The notes beneath the pieces are model-generated. The model ran no database searches, had not been told where the DNA came from, and saw nothing but the letters and a program-made list of their open reading frames with translations. A DNA stretch of 64,000 bases from Dactylosporangium fulvum (GTDB lineage Bacteria; Actinomycetota; Actinomycetes; Mycobacteriales; Micromonosporaceae): assembly GCF_025137375.1 (NCBI RefSeq), contig NZ_CP073720.1:7340501-7404500 (forward strand), in the 5' to 3' direction. The stretch's first letter is position 1; every line of letters begins with the position of its first letter. The position numbers were made by a program, and so were the translations under genes. Shown here piece by piece: positions 48,776 through 57,940 of this stretch.

Positions 48776-49985
48776 CCTCGGCCCATCCGCGTCACCGCCG
48801 CTGTCGCCGGAGGCGCTGCAGCGGATCGACGACGCCCTGACCCGGCCGGCGGCACAGCAACCGGTGTGGCCCGACCCGCAGGCCGTGGCCGGCGTGCGCG
48901 ACAGCCTGTTGTCCGCGCCGCCGATCACCCTGCCGTCGGAGGTCGACCGGCTGCGGCGGCGCCTCGCGGCCGTGGCACGCGGCAGGGCCTTCCTGGTGCA
49001 GGGCGGCGACTGTGCCGAGACGTTCGCGTCCAACACCCCGGCGCACCTCGGCGCCAACCTCCGGACCTTGCTGCGGATGTCCGCCGTCCTCGGCCACGCC
49101 GCCCGGCTACCGGTCGTCAAGGTCGGCCGGATCGCCGGCCAGTTCGCCAAGCCGCGCTCCAAAGCGACCGACACGCACGGCCTGCCGGTGTACCGCGGCG
49201 ACATCGTCAACTCGGCGACGCCCGATCCGCGGCTGCGCGTGCCGGACCCCGACCGGATGCTTCGCGCGTACGCCAACTCGGGCGCGGCGATGCGCTTCAT
49301 CCGGCGGCTGCACCGCTGCGGGATCGCGGAGATCTTCACCAGCCACGAGTGCCTGCTGCTCGACTACGAGCGCACGATGCTCCGCCCGGCCGGACCCGGC
49401 GGCCGGCTGTACAACCTGTCGTCGCACTTCCTGTGGATCGGCGAGCGGACTCGCCAGCTGGACGGGGCGCACATCGCGTTCGCCGCGCTGATGGCCAACC
49501 CGATCGGCATCAAGCTCGGCCCGACCGCGACCCCGGAGGAGGTCGTCGAGTACCTCGAGCGGCTGGACCCGGACCACGAGCCGGGACGCGTCACGCTGAT
49601 CACCCGCCTCGGCCACGACCAGGTCGAGAAGGTGCTGCCCGGCATCGTGGAGAAGGTCGAGGCGTCCGGCCATCAGGTGGTGTGGCAGTGCGACGCGATG
49701 CACGGCAACACCCACGAGTCCACCACCGGTTACAAGACCCGCCACTTCGACCGCATCCTCGCCGAGGTGCGATCCTTCTTCGCGGTACACCGGGAGTTGG
49801 GCACCTACCCGGGCGGCATCCACCTGGAGCTCACCGGCGAGCCGGTCACCGAGTGCCAGGGCGGTGCCCTCCATGTGTCCGACCACGACCTGCGCGCCTG
49901 CTACAGCACCGCGTGCGACCCGCGGCTCAACCACCGCCAGGCCATGGAGCTGGCCGTCCGTATCGCCCGCATCCTGCGGTCCTGA
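48762..49985 (+). CDS. Class II DAHP synthase (3-deoxy-D-arabino-heptulosonate 7-phosphate synthase)
   Basis: 407 residues, plant/actinobacterial class II type, as in phenazine (PhzC) and other aromatic-metabolite clusters. Metal and PEP-site segments are FLVQGGDCAETF, VVKVGRIAGQFAKPRS, EIFTSHECLL, NPIGIKLGPTATP, WQCDAMHGNT and HLELTGEPVTEC. It catalyses the first step of the shikimate pathway and boosts chorismate for the anthranilate synthase at 34.3-36.6 kb. It is shorter than the regulated mycobacterial enzyme, so feedback control may be relaxed. GTG 48762 or 48768 overlap the lat gene; GGAGG lies upstream. Last gene of its operon. Confidence 0.93.
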   Translation: MSVTDLGPSASPPLSPEALQRIDDALTRPAAQQPVWPDPQAVAGVRDSLLSAPPITLPSEVDRLRRRLAAVARGRAFLVQGGDCAETFASNTPAHLGANLRTLLRMSAVLGHAARLPVVKVGRIAGQFAKPRSKATDTHGLPVYRGDIVNSATPDPRLRVPDPDRMLRAYANSGAAMRFIRRLHRCGIAEIFTSHECLLLDYERTMLRPAGPGGRLYNLSSHFLWIGERTRQLDGAHIAFAALMANPIGIKLGPTATPEEVVEYLERLDPDHEPGRVTLITRLGHDQVEKVLPGIVEKVEASGHQVVWQCDAMHGNTHESTTGYKTRHFDRILAEVRSFFAVHRELGTYPGGIHLELTGEPVTECQGGALHVSDHDLRACYSTACDPRLNHRQAMELAVRIARILRS

Positions 49986-50084
49986 CGGTTCCCTATGGCA
50001 ATGAACGTCCACCGCCACCGCCTCGCAGGCGACTCGTACCCCTTAGCACGCCGAAGCACCCGAACGGCCTGTTCGACGTCACCC

Positions 50085-51314
50085 TCACTCGAGGGCGTCG
50101 AGGAAAGCGACGAGCGACTCGCGGTACCGTTCGGGCTGGTTGGCCGCGATGGCGTGGCCCGCGCCCCGCACCGCGACGAGCTGCGCCCCGGGTAGGGTGC
50201 GGCGGTATTCCTCGGCCGTCTCCGGCGGGACGAAGTCGCACTCGCCACGGAGGATCAAGGCGGGCACGTGAACCGTCCGCAGTGCCGGGCGCGGGTCGGG
50301 GATGTGGGCGAAGTCGGCGACGGTGAGCTGGTTGCTGTAGAAGCCTTGGTGGTTGTCGTGCACGCGGGCCGGCTGGCTGCCCGGGCAGCCGGTGGTGTCC
50401 TTGCCCAGCACGGCCACGCGGTGCAGGAGTTCGTCGGCCTCGTCGTCGCCCATGAACGCGTGGGCGGCGTTGGGGTTCGCCTGCTGCAGCAGCGCCTGCA
50501 CGACGACGCGAGGGCTCGACAGCAGTTCCTCGCGCTGCTCACGTTGTGACGGGCTCATGCGCGCCCACGGATCGCCGGTGTCGCCGCCCGGGTCGGCGCC
50601 CGGCCAGATGGGGCCCGGTCCGGTGAACACGACCGCGCGCACGTTGGCCGGGTGCTGGGCCAGATACTGGGCGGCGAGCGAGGCGCCCCACGACTGGCCG
50701 ACGAGGATCATCCGGTCGACGCCGAGCAGGGCGCGGATTGCCTCGAGGTCGGCAACGTGCCGCGCGACGGTATACCCGGTCACGTCCTGCAGCCGGGTGG
50801 ACCGACCCGCGCCCAGTTGGTCGTAGACGTACACGTCGAACCCCGCCTCGGTCAGGGCCCCCGTCACCGCCGGAAGGCCTTCGCCCGGCGTACCGGGGCC
50901 GCCGTGCAGAAACACCACCGGCCCGCGATGCACGCCCGCGGTCGCGGTGGCGTGGACATAGGCGATGTCTGAGCCGGTCGACAGCGACCAGAACCGCACC
51001 CCCGCAGGCGCGGCGCCCGCCGCCGGGTGCGGCCCGGCAGGCAACACGGCGGCCGCTGCAAGGCCGAGCCAGGCGACGGCGGCAAGCGCAGCCACCCAGG
51101 TCCGGGACCGCGCCGGAAGCAGGAGCACCGTGGCGGCGCGCGACAGCCCGTAGGCGGACCCTGCGAGCGTGAGCGCGCCCGCGCCGAGGAACAGCGGCGG
51201 CGAGTCGGTGACGGCCGCGGTGGCGAACACGACGGCCAGCGCGGCGACCGGCGGCAGCGCAATGACGAGAAGGGCGAGCAGGACACCGGCGATCCGGCGG
51301 ACGAAGAACGGCAC
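50085..51314 (-). CDS. Membrane-anchored alpha/beta hydrolase, proline-iminopeptidase-like
   Basis: 409 residues. Three to four N-terminal membrane helices (about 1-95) precede an extracytoplasmic-type hydrolase domain with FLHGGPG oxyanion motif, nucleophile elbow GQSWG, Asp in LRGECDF and His in GAGHAI. HGGPG is typical of S33 peptidases/prolyl aminopeptidases. The membrane anchor is unusual for S33 enzymes. The substrate is unknown. It lies just outside the NRPS operons, convergent with DAHP synthase, and may mark the right border. Between 49986 and 50084 I see nothing. Confidence 0.8.
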   Translation of the reverse strand: MPFFVRRIAGVLLALLVIALPPVAALAVVFATAAVTDSPPLFLGAGALTLAGSAYGLSRAATVLLLPARSRTWVAALAAVAWLGLAAAAVLPAGPHPAAGAAPAGVRFWSLSTGSDIAYVHATATAGVHRGPVVFLHGGPGTPGEGLPAVTGALTEAGFDVYVYDQLGAGRSTRLQDVTGYTVARHVADLEAIRALLGVDRMILVGQSWGASLAAQYLAQHPANVRAVVFTGPGPIWPGADPGGDTGDPWARMSPSQREQREELLSSPRVVVQALLQQANPNAAHAFMGDDEADELLHRVAVLGKDTTGCPGSQPARVHDNHQGFYSNQLTVADFAHIPDPRPALRTVHVPALILRGECDFVPPETAEEYRRTLPGAQLVAVRGAGHAIAANQPERYRESLVAFLDALE

Positions 51315-51420
51315 GCCATCCAGGTTGGCCGCCGGACGGCCGCCGAGCGTCGTCAGGCAGCACGGTCTTCACCGGCCGAGACCCCGCCGCGCGGCGGGGG
51401 TCGGGCTCCCCGGGCCGCGC

Positions 51421-52095
51421 TCAGGCCACCCCCGGGCGGACCAGGCCGGTCTCGTACGCAGCGATGGTCGCCTGGACCCGGTCGCGGACGGCGAGCTTGC
51501 CCAGGACCACCGCGACGTGGTCCTTGACCGTGGCAGGGCTGATGCCGAGGTCGGCTGCGATCTCCGCGTTGGACAGCCCCCGCGCCACGCGTGTGAGGAC
51601 CTGAGTCTCGCGAGGCGTGAGCCGCTCCAGCCGCTGCGCGGCGCCCGGGCCCGGTCCTGTTGCGAAGTGCTGGATGAGCCGGCCGGTGATACCCGGGTCG
51701 AGCAGCGCCTCGCCGGCGGCGACGACCCGGACCGCGTCGACGACCCGCTCCGGATCGGCATCCTTGAGCAGGAAACCGGCGGCGCCGGCGCGCAGGGCGG
51801 CGAAGACGTACTCGTCCAGGCCGAAGGTGGTGAGCACGACGACACGGGTGCGCGGATGCCGGCTGCTGACCTCGGCGGCAGCGGCCAGGCCGTCGACGCG
51901 TGGCATGCGGATGTCGAGCACGGCCACGTCGGGCGCGGTGGCGGCGATGAGCGCAAGAGCTTCGGCGCCGTCGGCGGCCTGGCCGACGACCGTCATGTCG
52001 GCCTCGGCGTCCAGGATGGCGGCGATTCCGGCTCGCACAATACTCTGGTCGTCGGCGACCAGCACCCGGATCAGCGCAGCGTCAACGGCAGCCAT
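51421..52095 (-). CDS. NarL/LuxR-type response regulator
   Basis: 224 residues. Receiver domain with acidic pocket VLVADDQ, phospho-acceptor Asp in AVLDIRMP, Thr in VVLTTF and Lys in LLKDA; a C-terminal LuxR helix-turn-helix has LTPRETQVLTRVARGLSNAEIAADLGIS. Its start overlaps the kinase gene by 25 nt, so they form a two-component pair. The likely target is the neighbouring hydrolase or beta-lactamase-like gene. Confidence 0.93.
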   Translation of the reverse strand: MAAVDAALIRVLVADDQSIVRAGIAAILDAEADMTVVGQAADGAEALALIAATAPDVAVLDIRMPRVDGLAAAAEVSSRHPRTRVVVLTTFGLDEYVFAALRAGAAGFLLKDADPERVVDAVRVVAAGEALLDPGITGRLIQHFATGPGPGAAQRLERLTPRETQVLTRVARGLSNAEIAADLGISPATVKDHVAVVLGKLAVRDRVQATIAAYETGLVRPGVA

Positions 52096-54290
52096 ACCCG
52101 CACCGTACCGCTCCGCCCGTCCACCGACACCGCGCCTCCGCCCGCGTCGACCAGCCGCCTGGCCCGCGCGACGCCCCCGTCGGCGCCGACGGCCCTCATC
52201 AGCACTGAGCGGCGACCGCGGTCACCGACCAGCGGCCGCCGCACCGTCACCTTGAGCGCGTCAGGCAGGTAGCTCATGGTCACGGCCGACCCGTCGGTCA
52301 GCAGGGCGGCGACCGCCTCCTGCGCCGTAAGTGCGACCGCGTCCGGAAGATGATGTGGTACTCCGAGCACGCGGACAGTCGAGCGGTGCGCGGCGGCGAC
52401 GGCGCGGATGCCGAGCAGGCCCGGCGGCGGCTCCGACGGCTCCACGACGGTGACCAGGTGCCGCAGCGCGTGCAGGCCGTCGCGGGCCTCGCGATGCACG
52501 GCCTCCAGGTCACCACGACGCCGCGCCTCGAGCACCGCCACCACCTGCCGCCGCACGCGGGCCTGCAGACCCGAGACGATCCGTCGTCGTTCGTGGTGCG
52601 CCGCCGAATCCGCGGCGACGGCCGTATCGCGCCGGCGCATCTCGGCCCGCCGGCCCCGGTGGAGCCGGCGCACACGGGCCAGCCGTCCGGCCGCCCACAC
52701 CGGCCCGAGCAGCACCGCCAGGATCGCGGCGAACACTGCGGCGGCGGCCGGGCGGGGCCCGGTGATGCCGTGGCCGGTGGCGAGCGCCGCGCCGCCGAGC
52801 GCCGCGACCGCCAGCGGCGCGGGCCAGCCGCGCCCGGCACGGTGCGCGCCGACCGCGTACACCAGCGCCACCTCGACCCACCAGGTCCACAGAAACGCCT
52901 CGGCCGGGTCGAGCGGAATCCACCCGGCGCTGGTGCATCCCGTCAGCGCGGCTGAAACCGCACAGGCCGCAGCCAGCGCTGCCGCCGGCGCGAGCCGCCG
53001 CCCCGCCAGCGGCAAGGCGTGCAGCACCAACAGCGCCAACAGCCCGCCGGCCGGCCCGGGCCGGGCGAGGAGGTCCACGTCGTCGGGGCCCGGCAGCAGC
53101 ACGAGGCCGGCAGACAATCCGAACGCCAGCACCGCCATGGCGCGGTCCCGGGCGGCGGCACCGGCCCGGTGCGCCGGCCAGCCGCCTGCCGCGGCGTCCT
53201 CGGGCAGGGGCAGCTCCGCCCGGACCCGCCACCCGCCGCCGACGCGCGGCCCGGCGTCGAAGCGGCCACCCGCCGCCTCGACGAGCGCCCGCAGGCCGGC
53301 GAGACCCTGACCGGCGCCCACGTCACGACTCGCTGCGGCGCCGCCGTCGTCATCGACGACCACCCGCACGTCGCCCACGCCCTCGTTGATCTCGACCTCG
53401 AGCCGTGCCCCGGCGGCGTACCGCGCCGCGTTGGTCAGCGCCTCCCGGACCACCCGGTGGGCCAGCGCCGCCACCGGTGCCGGCACGTCGGCGACGGTGC
53501 AGCGCAGCACGGTGCCGGGCCGCTCGGCACACAGGCGCCGGACGTCCTCCAGCGTCGGGTCGGCCATCTGCGCCGCCGCGATGTCGTCCAGCTCGGCGAG
53601 GGCCTGCCCGCCCGCCGCCTCGGCGTGCGCCAGTGCCTCGGCCCGCAGCCTCCGATCGGCCAGTCGCCGCGCCGCGGCCGCGGACACCACGATCCCGGTC
53701 AGCCGGTGTGCCACGACGTCGTGCAGGTCCGCCGCGAGCCGCCGGCGTTCCGCCGCCGCCGCGAACGCCGGCAGCGTCGCTGTGGCGGCGCGGGCCGCGG
53801 CCGCGGCCCGGCGATCGGCCAGGCCGCGTCGGCGGCGGCGGCCGACCGCCCACACCCCGGCCGCGACGGCCCCGACGACCAGGGCCACACCGGCCACGTC
53901 GCGGACCGACCCACCGCGTGCGGCGGCCACCACACCGGCCGCCGCTGCCACGGCGAGCGCGCCGATCACCGCGACCCCCGCGGTGCGCCGCACGCTGAGC
54001 GAGTAGAGCGCGACCGCAACCGCGACCGGGCCGGCGGGGGCATCGACGGCGACGGGCCAGCCCAGCGTCGTGACAACGACCGTCGCGGCCAGCACCACCT
54101 CGGGCGCGCGCCGGCGGTACGCCAACGCACCGCCCACGACCGCGCAGACCACCGCGACCGGCAGCAGCCGAGCCGGCTGCGGCACCTCCTGGCCGGACCA
54201 CCACGGCACCAGGGGCCACCACAGCACCTGCAGCACCAGCAGCCCGAGCGGCACCGCCACCGCCGGCCGGGCCGGCCTGTCGAGCTCCAC
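52071..54290 (-). CDS. Tandem sensor histidine kinase (second half degenerate)
   Basis: 739 residues. First half: about five membrane helices, then a HisKA_3 dimerisation helix ERRRLAADLHDVVAHRLTG with the phospho-His, and an HATPase domain (HRVVREALTNAARYA; GAGQGLAGLRALVEAAGG). Second half: again several membrane helices (about 380-540) and a helix ERRRIVSGLQARVRRQV that aligns with the first but has lost the His, followed by a worn ATPase-like domain. It looks like a kinase duplicated and fused, with the second copy inactive. GTG at 54290 is the only reasonable start before the first helix and has no clear ribosome site. Confidence 0.8.
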   Translation of the reverse strand: MELDRPARPAVAVPLGLLVLQVLWWPLVPWWSGQEVPQPARLLPVAVVCAVVGGALAYRRRAPEVVLAATVVVTTLGWPVAVDAPAGPVAVAVALYSLSVRRTAGVAVIGALAVAAAAGVVAAARGGSVRDVAGVALVVGAVAAGVWAVGRRRRRGLADRRAAAAARAATATLPAFAAAAERRRLAADLHDVVAHRLTGIVVSAAAARRLADRRLRAEALAHAEAAGGQALAELDDIAAAQMADPTLEDVRRLCAERPGTVLRCTVADVPAPVAALAHRVVREALTNAARYAAGARLEVEINEGVGDVRVVVDDDGGAAASRDVGAGQGLAGLRALVEAAGGRFDAGPRVGGGWRVRAELPLPEDAAAGGWPAHRAGAAARDRAMAVLAFGLSAGLVLLPGPDDVDLLARPGPAGGLLALLVLHALPLAGRRLAPAAALAAACAVSAALTGCTSAGWIPLDPAEAFLWTWWVEVALVYAVGAHRAGRGWPAPLAVAALGGAALATGHGITGPRPAAAAVFAAILAVLLGPVWAAGRLARVRRLHRGRRAEMRRRDTAVAADSAAHHERRRIVSGLQARVRRQVVAVLEARRRGDLEAVHREARDGLHALRHLVTVVEPSEPPPGLLGIRAVAAAHRSTVRVLGVPHHLPDAVALTAQEAVAALLTDGSAVTMSYLPDALKVTVRRPLVGDRGRRSVLMRAVGADGGVARARRLVDAGGGAVSVDGRSGTVRVWLPLTLR

Positions 54291-54453
54291 GGCATAGAGG
54301 CTACGTGGTGCCCCGGCGCCGGAAACCGGTCCGGCGTCGCAGGTCCGTCCCCGCCGTGCGGCGGGGTCAGGCGTCCCGAAGACCGCACCGCAGCCTGACG
54401 ATCCCGGCGCGCGGCGCTCATACGGTGACGGCGACCCATCCGAGAGGACTCCG

Positions 54454-56427
54454 ATGCATCGCCTGCTACGTGCCTGCCTGGCGCTGGCCTTCGCCGCGCC
54501 GCTCGCCGCCGTGCCCCGCCCCGCCGCCGCCGAGCCGCCGCCCGCGCCCGCGGCGAGCCTGCTTGACGACGGCGGACGGCTCGACGCCGCCCGGACGCGG
54601 CAGTACCTCGACGCCCTGCTGCCCGGCCAGCTGGCCCGGCTGCACATCCCCGGTGCGGCGGTCAGCGTCGTCGCCGGCGGCCGGACAGTGCTGACCGCCG
54701 GGTACGGCGTCGCCGACATGCGGACCGGCACGCCCTTCGACCCGCAGCGCACGGTGGTGGAGCTGGGCTCGATCGCCAAGACGTTCACCGCGACCGCCGT
54801 GCTGCAGCTCGCCGAGCAGGGCCGCCTGGACCTCGACGCCGACGTCAACCGGTACCTGACCGACGTGCGCATCGCCGACACGTTCCCCGGACGACCCGTC
54901 ACCATGACGCACCTGCTCACGCACACCTCGGGCTTCGACACCCAGGGCGTCGGCATCGCCGCCGAGTCCGCCGACGGGCCGGCGTTGGGCCGCTGGCTGG
55001 CCGGCCACCAGCCCCGGCGGGTCCGGCCGCCGGGCGAGCTGCCCAGCTACGACAACTACGGCTTCGCGCTGGCCGGCCACATCGTCGAGGAGGTGTCGGG
55101 CGAGCCGTTCGACGCGTCCATGCGGCGCCATCTCCTGCAGCCGTTGGGCATGACAAGCACCAGCTTTGCCCAGCCGACCCCGGACGACCTCGCGGACCGG
55201 CGGGCGACCGGCTACCGCGCCGACGCTTCCGGCCAGGTTCCGGCCCGCGCCCGCTACGGGCCGATGGCCCCGGCCGGGTCCGGCCCCGTCACCACCGCGG
55301 CCGACATGACCCGCTTCATGCTCGCCCAGCTGGGCCGCGGCACGCTCGGCGACGCACGGGTCCTCGGCCCCGACGCCACGGCCGACCTGCAGCGGCGCCA
55401 TCTGGCCCTGGACGAGCGGCTGTCCGGTCTCGGGTACGGGTGGGAGGACCACCGGCACGGCACCGATCGGGTGCTGCTCAAGGACGGCACCACCACCGGC
55501 TTCCACGGCAAGGTGGTCCTCCTGCCGGAGCGCGGGATCGGCCTGTACGTCGTCTACAACGGCCTCGGCACCGAGGGCGGCGCCCGGCTCGCCGGGCAGG
55601 ACCTCGCTGACGGTTTTCTCGATGCCGTCGTCGGGCCCCGGCCCGCCGAACCGAGGCGGGCGGACGGGTCCACGGACCGCTTCGCCGGCTGGTACCGCAC
55701 CACGCGCACCGCACACGCCGATTTCACCCGCATCCAGGCGCTGTTCGCCGCCATCGAGGTGACCGCGAATGAGGACGGCACGCTGACCGTCACCGGCGCA
55801 CCCTCGCCCGATCCGGCTCTGGACACCCGGCGCTTCCAACCCATCGGCCCCGCCCTGTTCCAGGACGAGCACGGCCGCGACCGCATCGCGTTCCTCAGCG
55901 ACGAGCACGGCCGGGTCACCGGCCTCGCGGCCGAGCGCGAGCCGTCCGAGGCCTACGAACGCCTGGCTGCCGGCAACTCCCCCGCCTTGCACCGGGCAGC
56001 GCTGGCCGCCGGAGTTGTGGTGTGCCTACTCGCCCTGACGCTCATGCCCGCGTTCGGCGCCGTTGCCCGGTTGCGCCGGCGAGAGCGGGAGCGCGGCCGC
56101 CCGCGGTGGCCGTCATGGCTGCTGTGGACGGCAACCGCTGCCGTCGCCGCCGCCGTCGGAGCTTTGCTCGGCCTCCTCGACGACCGGGGATTCGAGGAGG
56201 TGGCCATGGGCCGCTCGCCGCTGCTGTCCCTCGTGGCGGTGTTCTTGGCCACCGCCGGCGCGCTGGGCGGCGTCTCGGCCGCGCTCGCGGTATTCGCCTG
56301 GACTCGGCGCTGGTGGCATCCCGCTCGGCGCGTCGGCTTCAGTCTCGTCGTCGCGGCCGTCCTCGCCGTCGTGACGGTCGGCTGGTCCTACGGAGCGTTG
56401 TCGATCATGGGCGTCGACCCGCTGTGA
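54454..56427 (+). CDS. Class C beta-lactamase-like serine hydrolase with membrane tail
   Basis: 657 residues. Signal peptide at 1-27 (ALAFAAPLAAVPRPAAA), then a penicillin-binding/class C domain with SxxK as GSIAKTFT, the Tyr motif SYDNYG, LLTHTSGF and a KDGTTTGFHGK motif in place of KTG. After about residue 510 there are four membrane helices. Such proteins are D-aminopeptidase, esterase or cell-wall enzymes rather than drug-resistance lactamases. GAGAGGA precedes the ATG. It is divergent from the two-component genes and could be their target. Confidence 0.88.
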   Translation: MHRLLRACLALAFAAPLAAVPRPAAAEPPPAPAASLLDDGGRLDAARTRQYLDALLPGQLARLHIPGAAVSVVAGGRTVLTAGYGVADMRTGTPFDPQRTVVELGSIAKTFTATAVLQLAEQGRLDLDADVNRYLTDVRIADTFPGRPVTMTHLLTHTSGFDTQGVGIAAESADGPALGRWLAGHQPRRVRPPGELPSYDNYGFALAGHIVEEVSGEPFDASMRRHLLQPLGMTSTSFAQPTPDDLADRRATGYRADASGQVPARARYGPMAPAGSGPVTTAADMTRFMLAQLGRGTLGDARVLGPDATADLQRRHLALDERLSGLGYGWEDHRHGTDRVLLKDGTTTGFHGKVVLLPERGIGLYVVYNGLGTEGGARLAGQDLADGFLDAVVGPRPAEPRRADGSTDRFAGWYRTTRTAHADFTRIQALFAAIEVTANEDGTLTVTGAPSPDPALDTRRFQPIGPALFQDEHGRDRIAFLSDEHGRVTGLAAEREPSEAYERLAAGNSPALHRAALAAGVVVCLLALTLMPAFGAVARLRRRERERGRPRWPSWLLWTATAAVAAAVGALLGLLDDRGFEEVAMGRSPLLSLVAVFLATAGALGGVSAALAVFAWTRRWWHPARRVGFSLVVAAVLAVVTVGWSYGALSIMGVDPL

Positions 56428-56483
56428 CGCAGATCCAGCCCGCGTTGGCCGTCGGGCAGGCCAAAGACGAAGAAGGCGAGCAG

Positions 56484-56508
56484 CCCGGCCGCTCGAAACG
56501 CGGCCGGG
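56484..56508. terminator. Bidirectional hairpin terminator
   Basis: Perfect 9-bp stem CCCGGCCGC / GCGGCCGGG with a 7-nt loop, lying between the convergent ends of the serine hydrolase gene (stop 56427) and the SDR gene (stop 56527). Confidence 0.6.
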
Positions 56509-56526
56509 AGCTTGCCCACCGGATGC

Positions 56527-57267
56527 TCAGGCGGAGAGAAGGCCGCCATCGATGACCACAGACTGTCCCGTGATGTATGCCGAGGCCGGACTCAGCAGGT
56601 GCACGATGAGGGCGGCCACCTCCTCCGGATCGCCCTGCCGGCCCAACGGCACCCGCGCGACAACGCTGTCCACGGCTGCCTCCGTGTCAGCCTGGGCCTT
56701 CCAGTACGGGTCGTTGAATGGGGTGTCGATCCACCCCGGACACACGCTGTTGACGCGAATTCCGCTGCCCGCGAGCTCGACCGCCAATGATCGGGTCAGG
56801 CTGATGAGCGCACCCTTGGACGCGGCATACGCAAAAGTGCCGCGGCTGCCGCGGTGAGCCGCGGTCGAGCCCGTGAACACGATGCTCCCGCGGGTGTCCG
56901 CCAGCGCCGCCATGGCCGCCTGCGCAAGCAGGTACGGGGCTCGCACGTTCACCGCCATCGTCGCCTCCCAGGCCTCGAACTGGAAGGACTCCAAGGGGGC
57001 AACGACGTGCAGGCCGGCCGTCACGACGACGTGGTCGAGCCGCCCGAATGCCTGCAGGGCCGCGGCCACGGCGGCCTCCGGCGCGTGCCGGTCGGCCAGG
57101 TCGTGATGCCCCACGACGATCCGCCCCGGAGCCTCCTGCGCCGCCACCTCCCGGGCGGCCGCGTCATTCAGGTCGGCCAGGTAGACGTCGGTGCCGGCGG
57201 CGCGCAGAGCCCGCACCGTCGCCCGTCCGATCCCGGTGGCGCCGCCCGCGACCAGCGCGCAGGTCAC
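56527..57267 (-). CDS. Short-chain dehydrogenase/reductase
   Basis: 246 residues. Nucleotide loop AGGATGIG with Asp in VYLADLND (NAD preference), catalytic FTGSTAA and YAASK. The closing INSVCPG-like RVNSVCPGWIDTP is typical. It probably oxidises or reduces a sugar or sugar acid in the catabolic operon 59444-56527. GTG 57267 overlaps the DJ-1 gene stop by 4 nt. Confidence 0.88.
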   Translation of the reverse strand: MTCALVAGGATGIGRATVRALRAAGTDVYLADLNDAAAREVAAQEAPGRIVVGHHDLADRHAPEAAVAAALQAFGRLDHVVVTAGLHVVAPLESFQFEAWEATMAVNVRAPYLLAQAAMAALADTRGSIVFTGSTAAHRGSRGTFAYAASKGALISLTRSLAVELAGSGIRVNSVCPGWIDTPFNDPYWKAQADTEAAVDSVVARVPLGRQGDPEEVAALIVHLLSPASAYITGQSVVIDGGLLSA

Positions 57268-57929
57268 GCGCCCGCCACCGCGTACGCCCGGTAGTTGGCC
57301 GATCCCGGCCCGGCCGCGCGGTTCTTCACCACGGCAGCCGCGCTGTACACCGCCGAGCTCGGCGTGGCGTCACGGACGACGGCCGGGACCTCACCGCCCT
57401 CCTTGGTGCTGTCGGCCAGGGCGTCGAGGATCCGCCCGAGAAACTGGGGCAGGTCGTTCGGCAGCTGCGACGTGATGAGGTTGCCGTCGACGACGACGGC
57501 CTCGTTGCGCCAGTCGCCACCGGCGTGAATCACATCGTCCTTGATGACAGGGACCGACGTGACGGCACGCCCCTTCACGATGTCCGCGGTCGCCAGCAGC
57601 CACCCCGCGTGGCAGATCGCCGCGACCGGGGCGCCACGGCCGTCCAGGGCGCGGACGAACTCGACAAAGGCCGGCTCCCGGCGCAGATACTCGGGCGAGA
57701 AGCCGCCCGGCACGATCACCGCGTCGAAGTCGTCCGGCGAGACATCCGCGATGCCGACTTCGGCCACAGCCGGGTAGCCCAGCTTGCTGGCGTACACCTC
57801 CCCCGCGCGGGAGCCTACGATCGTGACCTTCACACCGGCCTCACGCAGCCGCAGGACCGGGTACCACAGCTCCAGCTCCTGGTACAGGTTCTCGGCAAGG
57901 ACAGCGACTCGAGCCTTCTGCAGTTCCAT
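57264..57929 (-). CDS. DJ-1/PfpI-family protein (active-site Cys present)
   Basis: 221 residues from ATG 57929, which has GGAGG 6 nt upstream. Family motifs: ELELWYPVLRLREAG, the acidic strand VIVPGGFSPEYLR and nucleophile elbow AAICHAGWLL with Cys. Members act as glyoxalases/deglycases, hydratases or proteases. An about 45-residue C-terminal extension (PSSAVYSAAAVVKNRAAG) goes beyond the usual fold. It shares the operon with a Cys-less paralogue (59016-59444) and a phosphotriesterase-like hydrolase. Confidence 0.87.
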   Translation of the reverse strand: MELQKARVAVLAENLYQELELWYPVLRLREAGVKVTIVGSRAGEVYASKLGYPAVAEVGIADVSPDDFDAVIVPGGFSPEYLRREPAFVEFVRALDGRGAPVAAICHAGWLLATADIVKGRAVTSVPVIKDDVIHAGGDWRNEAVVVDGNLITSQLPNDLPQFLGRILDALADSTKEGGEVPAVVRDATPSSAVYSAAAVVKNRAAGPGSANYRAYAVAGA

Positions 57930-57940
57930 CCAGTCCTCCG

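Noticed and set aside
54454..56427. Beta-lactam resistance gene
   Set aside because: The SxxK domain is of the class C/D-peptidase family, but the membrane tail and lack of a proper KTG motif point to a cell-envelope hydrolase; nothing links it to beta-lactams.
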